From NCBI RefSeq assembly GCF_012395255.1, contig NZ_JAAZQD010000002.1:62001-126000 (forward strand): a stretch of DNA of 64,000 nucleotides, given 5' to 3'. Each line of letters starts with the position of its first letter. Position 1 is the first letter of the stretch. The DNA is from Oleiagrimonas citrea. Lineage in GTDB: Bacteria; Pseudomonadota; Gammaproteobacteria; Xanthomonadales; Rhodanobacteraceae. The translations under genes were made by a program, and so were the position numbers. Below the pieces are notes generated by a model. That model worked only from the letters and a program-made list of their open reading frames with translations, had not been told where the DNA came from and searched no databases. Below are positions 1-8,582 of this stretch, piece after piece.

Positions 1-950
1 CGCCGACGCTGGCCAACCCAGAAACTGGCCAAACCGACGATGCCCAGTCCGGTTACCAGCAGCAGTGCAATGATCACGCTGAGAAGCATGTCCGACATCG
101 CACTGTCATGGGCAAAGAAGGCGCTTCGAGCATCGTCGTAGGTGCGCTTTTCCAGCACCACGCGGCCCGGATCCAGTTCCTTCAACTTGGCCAGACCCGC
201 TTTCAACACCGCCCGCCTGGCTCCTGGCGCACAGCGGATCAAATAGCTACCGCCTTCAGCGAAGGTCAAACGCATCGGCCAGAGAATGCTGTTCTCGATG
301 CCGTTGTAGAACTGGTTCGGTCGCGCCAGATCCGCCACCACGCCGATGACCCGGAACGGAATGTCGCCGCCAAGATAGAAAGTCTTGCCCAACGCTTCCT
401 CTCCGGGCCAAAGTCGCTCGGCAAGCCCCTTCGTGATGATCACGGTCTGCGGGAATCCCTGCGCCGAACCGTTGTTCAATGAGGCCAGAGCTGTATCGAG
501 GTCAACATATTCCTCGGGTTGAAAATTACGACCGGCCAGGAGATGAAGCCCCATCGTGGACACCACGTTCTGACCGAAGTATTGCGCCACGGTGAGTGTC
601 GACGTTTGCTGACCGGGCTTGAGCTTCAGATCGCCATTCGATGCATCACCTTCCGTGAACGGCAATTGATTGACGACCGCAACCTGTTGCACACCCGGAA
701 TCCGTTGCAGTGCCGCCACATCGGCCTGCGTCTGCGACTTCGCATCGGAACCGTCTCCAACGGAACCGAGCCTGATCTGGACCAGTTCGTGCTCGGCCAT
801 GCCGCTCGGCAGCTGCATGCGATGCAAACGTTGACTGATCAGAAATACAGCGTTGCAGACGATGGCGCACGTCAACGCGATTTGAAGAATCAACAGCAAT
901 GCGGTCACTTTGTGGCGCCGCAACGATGCGAGGATTGGCAGGATATCCAT
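1..950 (-). CDS. ABC transporter permease, FtsX/MacB type, short form (B3), 3' end cut by window
   Basis: Partial inner-membrane permease; the reading frame runs off position 1, so the C-terminal helices are missing. It opens MDILPILASLRRHKVTALLL, then one N-terminal membrane helix and a large periplasmic domain of the MacB_PCD type (GLHLLAGRNF, WPGEEALGKTFYLGG, GVVADLARP). A second helix (LLVTGLGIVGLASFWVG) begins at the edge. It is the same type as the permeases at 2539-3750 and 5092-6315. The start lies one base after the stop of the upstream permease, so translation is probably coupled. The family moves lipids, lipoproteins or drugs outward using ATPase-driven mechanical force; the substrate is unknown. 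Confidence 0.9.
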   Translation of the reverse strand, partial: MDILPILASLRRHKVTALLLILQIALTCAIVCNAVFLISQRLHRMQLPSGMAEHELVQIRLGSVGDGSDAKSQTQADVAALQRIPGVQQVAVVNQLPFTEGDASNGDLKLKPGQQTSTLTVAQYFGQNVVSTMGLHLLAGRNFQPEEYVDLDTALASLNNGSAQGFPQTVIITKGLAERLWPGEEALGKTFYLGGDIPFRVIGVVADLARPNQFYNGIENSILWPMRLTFAEGGSYLIRCAPGARRAVLKAGLAKLKELDPGRVVLEKRTYDDARSAFFAHDSAMSDMLLSVIIALLLVTGLGIVGLASFWVGQRR

Positions 951-951
951 A

Positions 952-2259
952 TCAGTTTCCCTTCAGCTGAAGCGCGGGAGTGACCCGGCAAGCTCGCGAA
1001 GCAGGCAAGACACCTGCCAGCAAGCTCGCACCGATGGCCAGAACGAACGTGACCAGCAGCATCGTCGGATCCAGATGAGCCAACGCCGCATAACCATCCG
1101 GCTGCCGACGCACCAGCCACAACCCGAAAAAGGTCAGCAGCAAGCCGCCAAAACCACCGGCCAGACCCAGCACCCCCGATTCCATCAACAATTGCGCGAA
1201 TAAAGCCCGCCGCGAAGCACCCAACGCGCGTCGCACGCCAAGCTCGCCTGCGCGTCGCATGAATTTCGCCAACATCAAGCCCACCGTGTTGACCAGGCAT
1301 ACCAGGAGAAAACCAAACGAAAGCCAGGTCTGCAGGCGCACATCACCGGGCACGACCATGTTGTAGTCGAGCCATTGCATGACATTGCGCAGCCGCACGT
1401 TTGGCGGTCTTTCGAACCGCCCCAGCGCCTTCTGTTGTTCGGAGTAATGGACCAAGAACGACTTGTATGCCGCCACCTTGGCCGGACTATTCAACTGGAC
1501 CCAGAACTGCAGCCACACGCAGGTCGATGTGTGGCTCGGATGCAAACCGCCACCAGCATTTCCCCAGCAGCTCATGCCTCCCATGTGATCGAAATTCAGG
1601 TCCTGCGATGTCGACAGGGGTACGAACACGCCCTCATGCTCGTTGTAGCTCCCGCGAGTGAGGTCGTAAAAATGCGGATTGGGCCGCCAATCCCTGAGCA
1701 CTCCGACGATTCGCATCGAGCGTCCGGACAAACGCAAGGTCTGGCCCGTGCTGTCTCGCCCCCCGAACAGCTTGTTGTTGAGCTCTGCGCTAATCACAAC
1801 CACGCGAGCATGCGATTCGTCATCGGACGCGCTCCAGGGATGACCGTAACGAAAAGGAACCCCGAACATGGGAAAAAAACCAGAAGTGGTGTAACGCGCA
1901 TCCGAATAGAAAGCATCGAGCGTCGCATTCTCTGGTTGCACGGCTACCCTGCCCCCCGTCATCAGGGCCTGGCGATCAGCACGCCCGGCATGCAACAGGT
2001 TCATGCCATCGATCCAGGTCACCTGTCGCATGGGCTGTGTCTCGCCGGGTTGGTAACCCTGCATGGGTCGTGGATCGAGCTGCGGGTAGTACAGATGCGC
2101 GCTGCGTCCCGGCACTGGATCGCCGGACAGCACATGCAACACGGTCAATGTGGTCATGCTGGCGCCGACGCCGACAGCAATAGCCAATATCATGAGCACC
2201 GTGAGCGCCTTGTTGCGCTTGAGACTGCGCAGAGCCAGATCCAAGTAGTATCCGAACAT
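952..2259 (-). CDS. ABC transporter permease, FtsX/MacB type, long form (A3)
   Basis: 435-residue inner-membrane permease. An N-terminal helix follows MFGYYLDLALRSLKRNK, then about 250 residues of periplasmic MacB_PCD-like domain, then three C-terminal helices around the FtsX signature (GELGVRRALGASRRALFAQL). It is the third long-form copy in the operon; its N-terminus aligns by eye with those at 3762-5069 and 6332-7645 (shared YYL.L..RS..RN and SG.P.P..SA). The next short-form permease begins immediately after it. A 279-base gap separates it from the previous permease, unlike the tight spacing elsewhere. It probably pairs with the 1-950 product. Confidence 0.9.
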   Translation of the reverse strand: MFGYYLDLALRSLKRNKALTVLMILAIAVGVGASMTTLTVLHVLSGDPVPGRSAHLYYPQLDPRPMQGYQPGETQPMRQVTWIDGMNLLHAGRADRQALMTGGRVAVQPENATLDAFYSDARYTTSGFFPMFGVPFRYGHPWSASDDESHARVVVISAELNNKLFGGRDSTGQTLRLSGRSMRIVGVLRDWRPNPHFYDLTRGSYNEHEGVFVPLSTSQDLNFDHMGGMSCWGNAGGGLHPSHTSTCVWLQFWVQLNSPAKVAAYKSFLVHYSEQQKALGRFERPPNVRLRNVMQWLDYNMVVPGDVRLQTWLSFGFLLVCLVNTVGLMLAKFMRRAGELGVRRALGASRRALFAQLLMESGVLGLAGGFGGLLLTFFGLWLVRRQPDGYAALAHLDPTMLLVTFVLAIGASLLAGVLPASRACRVTPALQLKGN

Positions 2260-2307
2260 TATCTTTCTCCGCTGTCCTTAGCGCGCGATTTTTCGCTACG
2301 CGTGAAG

Positions 2308-2505
2308 TTAATCCACATAATCATCTCTCGTGGCTATCTGGCCGCGTTGAAAGTCACGCAAGACCTGTACATGCGCCTGATTCGGTGAGGTGCGCCATTC
2401 TTCGCCGTTGGTCACCGCGCCGACATTCGCGGCCGTGTCCCCTATTCGGCAGGCGGCCTTTCTTTCCGCCCATGAAGCCATTTGGCTCGTGATTGCGTGC
2501 ATCAT
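2308..2505 (-). CDS. Small protein of unknown function between permease genes
   Basis: A 65-codon frame (MMHAITSQMASWAERKAACR... ending TRDDYVD) lies in the only large gap of the ABC operon. AAGGAG sits 4 bases before the first ATG and 7 before the second, a good ribosome binding site. There is no membrane helix or signal peptide. No family is recognised. It could be a small operon-encoded protein or a chance frame; the ribosome site and position are the only support. Confidence 0.4.
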   Translation of the reverse strand: MMHAITSQMASWAERKAACRIGDTAANVGAVTNGEEWRTSPNQAHVQVLRDFQRGQIATRDDYVD

Positions 2506-2538
2506 TCTTCTCCTTGCATCCATTCGGCTCGGCATGCT

Positions 2539-3750
2539 CTACACCGATCGCGTCGCCACGACCGGCGGCACACGCGAAGCGTGCAGCGCGGGCCCTAGCG
2601 CGGCCAGTTGTCCGATCAGCCATAGCGTCAGTGCGCCAACTGGCAGGTAATGCCACGGCAGGCGCGGCAGTTCGTAGTGCTTCATCAAGTAAAGGTTCAC
2701 ACCCCAGGAGAGCACCATACCCAGCGCGATCCCAAGTGAGACGATCAGAAAATTCTCCGTCTGGAAATAACGCAGGATGTTCGCCCTGGTGGCACCAATG
2801 GCCCGGCGGATGCCGATTTGCCGACGTCGTTGCCGAACCCAGAAACTGCTTAGCCCGACGATGCCGAATGCCGTAACGGTGAGCATGACCAGACACACCA
2901 GAACCAGAACCCACGCCATTGAGCGCGTAGCAGTGAAGGCCTGATCGCGGATCTGCGCGAAGGTCTGCCCCTTGATCACCATGTTGGGCGCCAGCGTGTG
3001 CAGCTTCGCCTCGGCGGCATGCAGCACGCGCTGACGATTTTGCGGCGCGCTGCGCACCACGTATTGCGTGAACGCCGGATCCGGAGCCAGGGGGAAAAAG
3101 ACGGCATAGTGCGCGGAACCCCGTCCGATCGAACTGCTACCGGGACGGGCAACATCGGCGGTAACGCCGATAACGGCGTAGTGCTTCTCGCTTCCGACCC
3201 AGAGTTGCTGCCCCAGCGCATGCCCCGAGGGCCACAGCCGTTGCGCGAGCGACTGCGTGATGATCACGACATGTCCGTTCGGCATCATGCCGCCCCGCAG
3301 CGTGCTGTCGGCATATTCGCCAGGGCCGAAAAAGCGTCCTTTGAGCAACCTCAGGCCGAGCACGCGCGGACCACCCTCACCCAGCATGTAGCGGGACGCG
3401 CCGGGATGCACTTGGCTGTCCGGTCCCGTGGAGACACCGTCGACGCCCGCGCTCTGACCGAATGGTATGGACGTCATGACCGCGGCGCCGGTGACTCCGG
3501 GAATCCCGCGCAGCGCGGCCAGATTGCGAGGAATATCGGCACGAGCCGTATCCGGATTGCTGCCGTTCACGCTGATCACCACCAGGTGGCTTTCAGCGAT
3601 GGCATTGGACATGCCCAGTTCGGCGACACGCTGGCCGATGATGAACACGGCGTTGCAGAACACCGCACACGCCAGGGCAATTTCGAGCACGATCAGTGCA
3701 ACCGGTGTCCTGTGCTTATGCAGACTGGCGAAGATCGGAGCGATGTCCAT
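2539..3750 (-). CDS. ABC transporter permease, FtsX/MacB type, short form (B2)
   Basis: 403-residue permease beginning MDIAPIFASLHKHRTPVALI. The topology is one N-terminal helix, a periplasmic MacB_PCD-like domain, then three C-terminal helices with the FtsX-like signature RRRQIGIRRAIGATRANIL. The ATG at 3750 was chosen because AGAGG lies 7 bases before it and the product then aligns with the other short forms. An ATG at 3765 overlaps the upstream stop (ATGA) and would add five residues. It ends VVATRSV, much like the 5092-6315 copy (VVATRTV), consistent with tandem duplication. Confidence 0.9.
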   Translation of the reverse strand: MDIAPIFASLHKHRTPVALIVLEIALACAVFCNAVFIIGQRVAELGMSNAIAESHLVVISVNGSNPDTARADIPRNLAALRGIPGVTGAAVMTSIPFGQSAGVDGVSTGPDSQVHPGASRYMLGEGGPRVLGLRLLKGRFFGPGEYADSTLRGGMMPNGHVVIITQSLAQRLWPSGHALGQQLWVGSEKHYAVIGVTADVARPGSSSIGRGSAHYAVFFPLAPDPAFTQYVVRSAPQNRQRVLHAAEAKLHTLAPNMVIKGQTFAQIRDQAFTATRSMAWVLVLVCLVMLTVTAFGIVGLSSFWVRQRRRQIGIRRAIGATRANILRYFQTENFLIVSLGIALGMVLSWGVNLYLMKHYELPRLPWHYLPVGALTLWLIGQLAALGPALHASRVPPVVATRSV

Positions 3751-3761
3751 AAACGCGCCTC

Positions 3762-5069
3762 TCATATCGATTTCAACTGCGGAGCCGGCACCACCACGCA
3801 GGCACGCCATGCAGGAAGCAGTCCAGCGATGAGGCTGGCGACCAGGGCGACCGCGAACGTTGCGGCGAACATGGATGGGTCGAGGTGCGCCAGGTGCGCA
3901 TAGGATGCGGGCTGATGCCGGATCGCCAGCAGCCCAAGCTCGGCGAAGACGAGCCCCAGCACGCCCCCGGTAATGCCGACGATGGCCGATTCGACCATGT
4001 ACTGCGCGAAGATCATGCGACGCATGGCCCCCATGGCACGGCGCACACCGATTTCGCGCGAACGCCATAGACACTTCGCCAGCAGCAGCCCCACGGTGTT
4101 GACGATGCAGATCAGCAAGAATCCGAAAGCCAGGTTGGTCTGCAGACGCAGATCACTGGGCACCACCTGCTCGCGATCGAGGAAGCCCGTCAGGCTGTAG
4201 AGCCAAACTCTGGGTTGGTGCAGCCGGCCCAGAGCCATCTGCTGCTGTACGTAATGCTTGAGGAACTGTTTGTAGGCGCGGGCATCGGCGGCATGCTCGA
4301 ACTCCACCCACAGATTGACCCAGGCGCACGGCGACGTTTCCATGTGCGCCGTGTTGGCCGGTCCCCAGCAGCTGTAGTTGGTGGGCAACATATGGTTGGC
4401 ACGGGCCGACTGCAAAGGCAGGTACACGGCATCACCGTCGCCATAGGTGTCGCCGAAATTCAATGCGTAGAAGCGCGGCTGTGGAGCCCAGGGTTTCAGC
4501 ACACCGATGATGCGGTACTCGTGATCGTTGACACGCAACATCTTGCCTACGCTGTCCCGACCTGCGAACAACCTGTTATTGAGCGCGCTGGAGATCACCA
4601 CGACGCGAGCCCGATTCTCGCCGTCCTGCGCACTCCAGCCGCCACCGTATGCGAACGGCACGTCGAACATGGCGAAGAAGTCTGGCGTGGTCAGGACTCC
4701 TCCACCGAAAAAGGGATAAGTCCCCGGCTTCGTCGGTGCGATCCTGGCCTTGGTCAGGGTCGTCACGGCTTGCCGCTTGGCCTTTCGCGCATGCAGAAGG
4801 CTCATCGCATCCGTGTACGACATCATGTCGCCCCACCATCGGGGCATCTGCTCGACAGCGCCCTCGCTGTCGGCAGCCCACGGATTGATGACAGGCGTGA
4901 ACAGACGCGCGCTGCGCGTCGGGAGTGGATCTCCCGAGAGCAGCTTCAGCACGGTCAGCGTCGTGATCGAAGCACCGATACCCAGCCCGAGGGTCAGCAC
5001 CATCAGCACGGTAAGCACTCTGTTGCGCCTGAAGCTGCGGACCGCCAGTTGGAGATAGTAGAAGAACAT
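3762..5069 (-). CDS. ABC transporter permease, FtsX/MacB type, long form (A2)
   Basis: 435-residue inner-membrane permease starting MFFYYLQLAVRSFRRNRVLT. It has an N-terminal helix, a MacB_PCD-like periplasmic region with several cysteines and tryptophans, then three C-terminal helices containing SREIGVRRAMGAMRRMIFAQ. It is the second long form, 22 bases downstream of the first short form and 11 bases before the next. The repeated long-short order implies that each pair forms one transporter heterodimer sharing the single ATPase at 7692-8405. That is inference from order. Confidence 0.92.
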   Translation of the reverse strand: MFFYYLQLAVRSFRRNRVLTVLMVLTLGLGIGASITTLTVLKLLSGDPLPTRSARLFTPVINPWAADSEGAVEQMPRWWGDMMSYTDAMSLLHARKAKRQAVTTLTKARIAPTKPGTYPFFGGGVLTTPDFFAMFDVPFAYGGGWSAQDGENRARVVVISSALNNRLFAGRDSVGKMLRVNDHEYRIIGVLKPWAPQPRFYALNFGDTYGDGDAVYLPLQSARANHMLPTNYSCWGPANTAHMETSPCAWVNLWVEFEHAADARAYKQFLKHYVQQQMALGRLHQPRVWLYSLTGFLDREQVVPSDLRLQTNLAFGFLLICIVNTVGLLLAKCLWRSREIGVRRAMGAMRRMIFAQYMVESAIVGITGGVLGLVFAELGLLAIRHQPASYAHLAHLDPSMFAATFAVALVASLIAGLLPAWRACVVVPAPQLKSI

Positions 5070-5091
5070 CGTTTCCCTTGGGTCCGAGCCA

Positions 5092-6315
5092 TCACACGGT
5101 GCGCGTAGCGACCACAGGCGGCACGCGGGAGGCGCGCATCGCCGGTGCCAGCACCGCGGCCTGTCCCAGCAACAACAACACGATCACGCCACCGGCGACC
5201 CACAGCCAGGAAATGCGCTGCATCTCGAAGGCCTGCATCAGCCACTGGTTCATGCCCATCGCCAACAGCACGCCCATCACCACGCCGGTGACGCCGATCA
5301 ACAGGTTCTCGGTCAGGAAATAGCTGAGAATGTCGTGCCGCGTCGCGCCCAGCGCGCGCCGCACACCGATCTGCTTGCGGCGCTGGCCGACCCAGAAACT
5401 GGTCAGACCGACAATGCCGGCAGCCGTGATGCCCAGCAGCACGAGGCAGATCACGCCCATCAAGATGGCCATGCCACGGTCCCGCTTGTAGACATCCTGG
5501 CGCATCTGCGTGAACGTCATGACGCCATGATCATCGGCGATCACGCGCATGCGGTCGGATGCCAGCAAGGCCGCTGGCGCAGCGCGTTCGATCTTCCCGA
5601 GTTGACCGTCCTTCACACGCACGACGAAGTTGGCGCCGCCCATCATCAACTGTCTCGGGACCAGCGTGGATTGACCTTCCCAGTTCGAGGCCCAGCCACC
5701 GACCCAGGGTACCTGCAGCCGCGCCACCACGCCGACGATGATGCTGGGCTTATCGCCCAGATACACGCTCTTCCCGACCGCCTGGCCACCCGGGAACAGC
5801 TTGTCTGCCAACGCCTTGGTCACAATGACCTGGGGAGGCTGAAGCGTGTCGTGCGGCATGTGAGGGGCCACTTCGCTAGCATGGAAATTGCGCCCGGCGA
5901 CCAGCTTCAGACCCAGGGTGTTCAGCGTGTGGTTATCGGCAAAATAGATTGCCGTCATCGTTCGCTCGCCCTTGCTGCCCGGCTTCAGGCTCATGCCCGT
6001 GGACCAGCCGCCGTTGCTCAGCGGGGTCGTATTGGTGGCGTAGGCGTCGACCACACCCGGAAGGCGACGCAAGGTATCCAGATCCGCCTTCATCAGCGGA
6101 CCGATATCCTTGTCGTCGGTGCCGACCCACTGGTTCTGGATGCGGATCAGATGCGCTTCGTCGACACCGCTGCTGCGGGACAACTGGGTGACGCGCTGCT
6201 GGATGATGAACAGCGCATTGCAGACGATGGCCAGGGTGAGCGCGATCTGCACTGCGATCAGGATCGTGCCGGCCTTGTGATGACGCAGCGCGGAGAGAAT
6301 GGGCTTGATTTGCAT
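5092..6315 (-). CDS. ABC transporter permease, FtsX/MacB type, short form (B1)
   Basis: 407-residue permease (MQIKPILSALRHHKAGTILI). One N-terminal helix, a periplasmic MacB_PCD-like domain (GLKLVAGRNF, FPGGQAVGKSVYLGD) and three C-terminal helices with the signature RRKQIGVRRALGATRHDIL. The start follows the stop of the 6332-7645 permease by 16 bases. With that gene it forms the first permease pair after the ATPase. Location is the inner membrane. The cargo cannot be read from the sequence. Confidence 0.93.
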   Translation of the reverse strand: MQIKPILSALRHHKAGTILIAVQIALTLAIVCNALFIIQQRVTQLSRSSGVDEAHLIRIQNQWVGTDDKDIGPLMKADLDTLRRLPGVVDAYATNTTPLSNGGWSTGMSLKPGSKGERTMTAIYFADNHTLNTLGLKLVAGRNFHASEVAPHMPHDTLQPPQVIVTKALADKLFPGGQAVGKSVYLGDKPSIIVGVVARLQVPWVGGWASNWEGQSTLVPRQLMMGGANFVVRVKDGQLGKIERAAPAALLASDRMRVIADDHGVMTFTQMRQDVYKRDRGMAILMGVICLVLLGITAAGIVGLTSFWVGQRRKQIGVRRALGATRHDILSYFLTENLLIGVTGVVMGVLLAMGMNQWLMQAFEMQRISWLWVAGGVIVLLLLGQAAVLAPAMRASRVPPVVATRTV

Positions 6316-6331
6316 GGTCGTATCTCCCCGC

Positions 6332-7645
6332 TCAATTGGACTTCAGTTGCCAGGCGGGCTGCACACGGGCGGCACGCCAGGTCGGATAGAAAGCGGCAAT
6401 CACGGTGGCGAACACGGCTACCAGAAGCGTCAGTGCGACCAGCGTCACGTCCACCCGCGCCAATCGCGCGATGTCCGGATCGAACACCATGCCGATCCCG
6501 AGCACGCCTCCCGCCGTGAGCAACAGACCGAGCACGCCGCCGGCCACGCCGACCATGGCCGCCTCGGCGAGGAACTGGCGATAGACTTCGCCGCGTGAAG
6601 CACCCAGCGCCCGCCGCACGCCAATCTCCGGTGCACGGCGCATGAACTTGGCCAGCAGCAGACCGATGGTGTTGACCAGGCACACCACCAGGAATCCCAG
6701 TGCGACGAACAGAGACACCTGCGATTCCTGCGGCACCACATGCTGGTCCGCGAGCCACTCCGTCACGTTGTGAAGGCGCACATTGGGCGGCCAGTCGAAC
6801 CGGCCTGCCTGTTGCTGCTGTGCGGCATAGGCATGCAGGTAGTTCTTGTAGCGCGCTGCTGCGGCGGCATCGGGGAGTTCGACCCAGTACGACAGCCACA
6901 CGCACTCCGAGTACAGCCAGCCTTTCCAGCCCGGCGAAACATTCCCGTTGCAATTGTTGTTGCCCCACGTCGGAATCTGAAGGTCAACCGCGCGCGTGAA
7001 GGGAATCCATATCTCGGGCGGATCGGGTGCGAATCCGCCTGTGTTGTTCACGTCGAAGAAACGCGGCTGGGGATTCCATGTCCGTGTGACGCCGGCAATA
7101 CGGTAGCGATGCCCTTCGATATCGATGCTTCGGCCCACACTGTTGCCCCCGCCGAAGAGGCGCTGATTGACCTTCTCGCTGATCACCGCGACTGGCGCAT
7201 GCTGCGTATCGTCGGACGCCGGCCAGGCACCACCGTACTGAAATGGCACCTCGAACATCGGGAAGAAATCGGCGTAGGTCGCGTATCCCGTCACATTGAA
7301 CGGCTTGGCCTTCGGATTGGCGGGAATCACAGACAGCCCCACCGGGTACGACACCGTCTGCCTCGTGGCCTTGCCCGTCTTCATCAGCGCCATGGCATCG
7401 GTGTAGTCCATGGCATCGGGGGGATCATCGCTGGTCCGCCCGTTCGCATGTCCCCAATTGTCGATCTGCGGCTTGAACAACTTTGCAGACTTGTCGGGAA
7501 TCGGATTTCCCGACACCGCGCGGAACACCGCATAAGTGGTCATCGACGCCGCGACGCCGAAACCGATCGCCAACACCATCAGCAGGGTCAGCATCGGGTT
7601 GCGGCGCAGACTGCGCACTCCGAGTCTCAGGTAGTAGGCAAGCAT
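6332..7645 (-). CDS. ABC transporter permease, FtsX/MacB type, long form (A1)
   Basis: 437-residue permease. The start at 7645 (MLAYYLRLGVRSLRRNPMLT) is preceded by GGAG at 7 bases and matches the starts of the other long forms; the frame stays open further upstream, but without a comparable signal. N-terminal helix, periplasmic MacB_PCD-like domain, then three C-terminal helices with APEIGVRRALGASRGEVYRQ. It lies 46 bases after the ATPase gene and is the first permease of the operon. Confidence 0.93.
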   Translation of the reverse strand: MLAYYLRLGVRSLRRNPMLTLLMVLAIGFGVAASMTTYAVFRAVSGNPIPDKSAKLFKPQIDNWGHANGRTSDDPPDAMDYTDAMALMKTGKATRQTVSYPVGLSVIPANPKAKPFNVTGYATYADFFPMFEVPFQYGGAWPASDDTQHAPVAVISEKVNQRLFGGGNSVGRSIDIEGHRYRIAGVTRTWNPQPRFFDVNNTGGFAPDPPEIWIPFTRAVDLQIPTWGNNNCNGNVSPGWKGWLYSECVWLSYWVELPDAAAAARYKNYLHAYAAQQQQAGRFDWPPNVRLHNVTEWLADQHVVPQESQVSLFVALGFLVVCLVNTIGLLLAKFMRRAPEIGVRRALGASRGEVYRQFLAEAAMVGVAGGVLGLLLTAGGVLGIGMVFDPDIARLARVDVTLVALTLLVAVFATVIAAFYPTWRAARVQPAWQLKSN

Positions 7646-7691
7646 CGAAGAGCTCCGGCAAAGATGAAGATCGACAACAAGGGACGGGTGA

Positions 7692-8405
7692 TCAGCCGTG
7701 CGAGGAAGCGGCCTGTTCTGCCTGGAACCGCGGCTCTTCTGCGATATCCACTTCCTGGCCATCGATGATGTGCACGTTGCGCTGGGCGCGTGCCGCCAGT
7801 TCCGGATCATGGGTCACCATGACGATGGTCGCGCCCTCGCGATGGATATCCTCGAGCAGTTCCATGACGCCGCGCGCCATCTGCGTGTCGAGGTTGCCGG
7901 TCGGTTCATCGGCCAGCAGCAAGCGCGGGCTGCCTGCCAGGGCGCGGGCGATGGCGACACGCTGCTGCTGACCGCCGGACAGTTCGGCCGGATAGTGCTT
8001 CAGGCGCGAGGCCAGACCCACGCGTTCCAGCGCATCCATGATGCGCTGCTTGCGCTCGGCCGCCTTCATGCCGCGATAGCGCAGCGGCACTTCCACGTTG
8101 TCGAACACGTTGAGATCGGGAATCAGGTTGAACGCCTGGAAGATGAAGCCGATCTTCTCGTTGCGGATCTTCGAGCGCGCATTGTCATTGAGGCCGCTGA
8201 CATCGACGCCGTCGAGCATGTACTCACCGCCGGTGAACGTCTCCAGCAGACCGGCGATGGTCAGGAAGGTGGTCTTGCCGGAACCGGACGGGCCGGTGAC
8301 GGCGACGAACTCGCCTTCCTTCACGTCGATGTTGAAATCGCGAAGCGCGTAGGTCTCCACGACTTCGGTGCGATAGACCTTGGACAGGTGGGTCATCTTC
8401 AGCAT
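7692..8405 (-). CDS. ABC transporter ATP-binding protein, MacB/LolD type
   Basis: 237-residue ATPase with every motif of an active ABC domain: Walker A GPSGSGKTT, signature LSGGQQQRVAIARAL, Walker B LLLADEPTGNLD and the switch histidine in MVTHD. The start at 8405 (MLKMTHLSKVYRTEVVETYA) has AAGGAAG about 6 bases upstream. It is a separate polypeptide rather than fused to a permease as in E. coli MacB, and is the only ATPase for six permeases in the visible operon. It should act on the cytoplasmic face to drive extrusion by the permease pairs. Confidence 0.95.
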   Translation of the reverse strand: MLKMTHLSKVYRTEVVETYALRDFNIDVKEGEFVAVTGPSGSGKTTFLTIAGLLETFTGGEYMLDGVDVSGLNDNARSKIRNEKIGFIFQAFNLIPDLNVFDNVEVPLRYRGMKAAERKQRIMDALERVGLASRLKHYPAELSGGQQQRVAIARALAGSPRLLLADEPTGNLDTQMARGVMELLEDIHREGATIVMVTHDPELAARAQRNVHIIDGQEVDIAEEPRFQAEQAASSHG

Positions 8406-8582
8406 GGTGGACTTCCTTGGTTGGAATGAATGAATCGTTTTCGTGCGTGGAAAAGAACGCCGCCCGTTCAGGTGGCACGGATGACTCAGAGGTATTCCGT
8501 CACGATGTTGCGCAGAACGGGTGGATACAGGCACATGTTCCTTAAAAACTCTTCGCCGAATCCGGAACGGAGCGCATGACGA

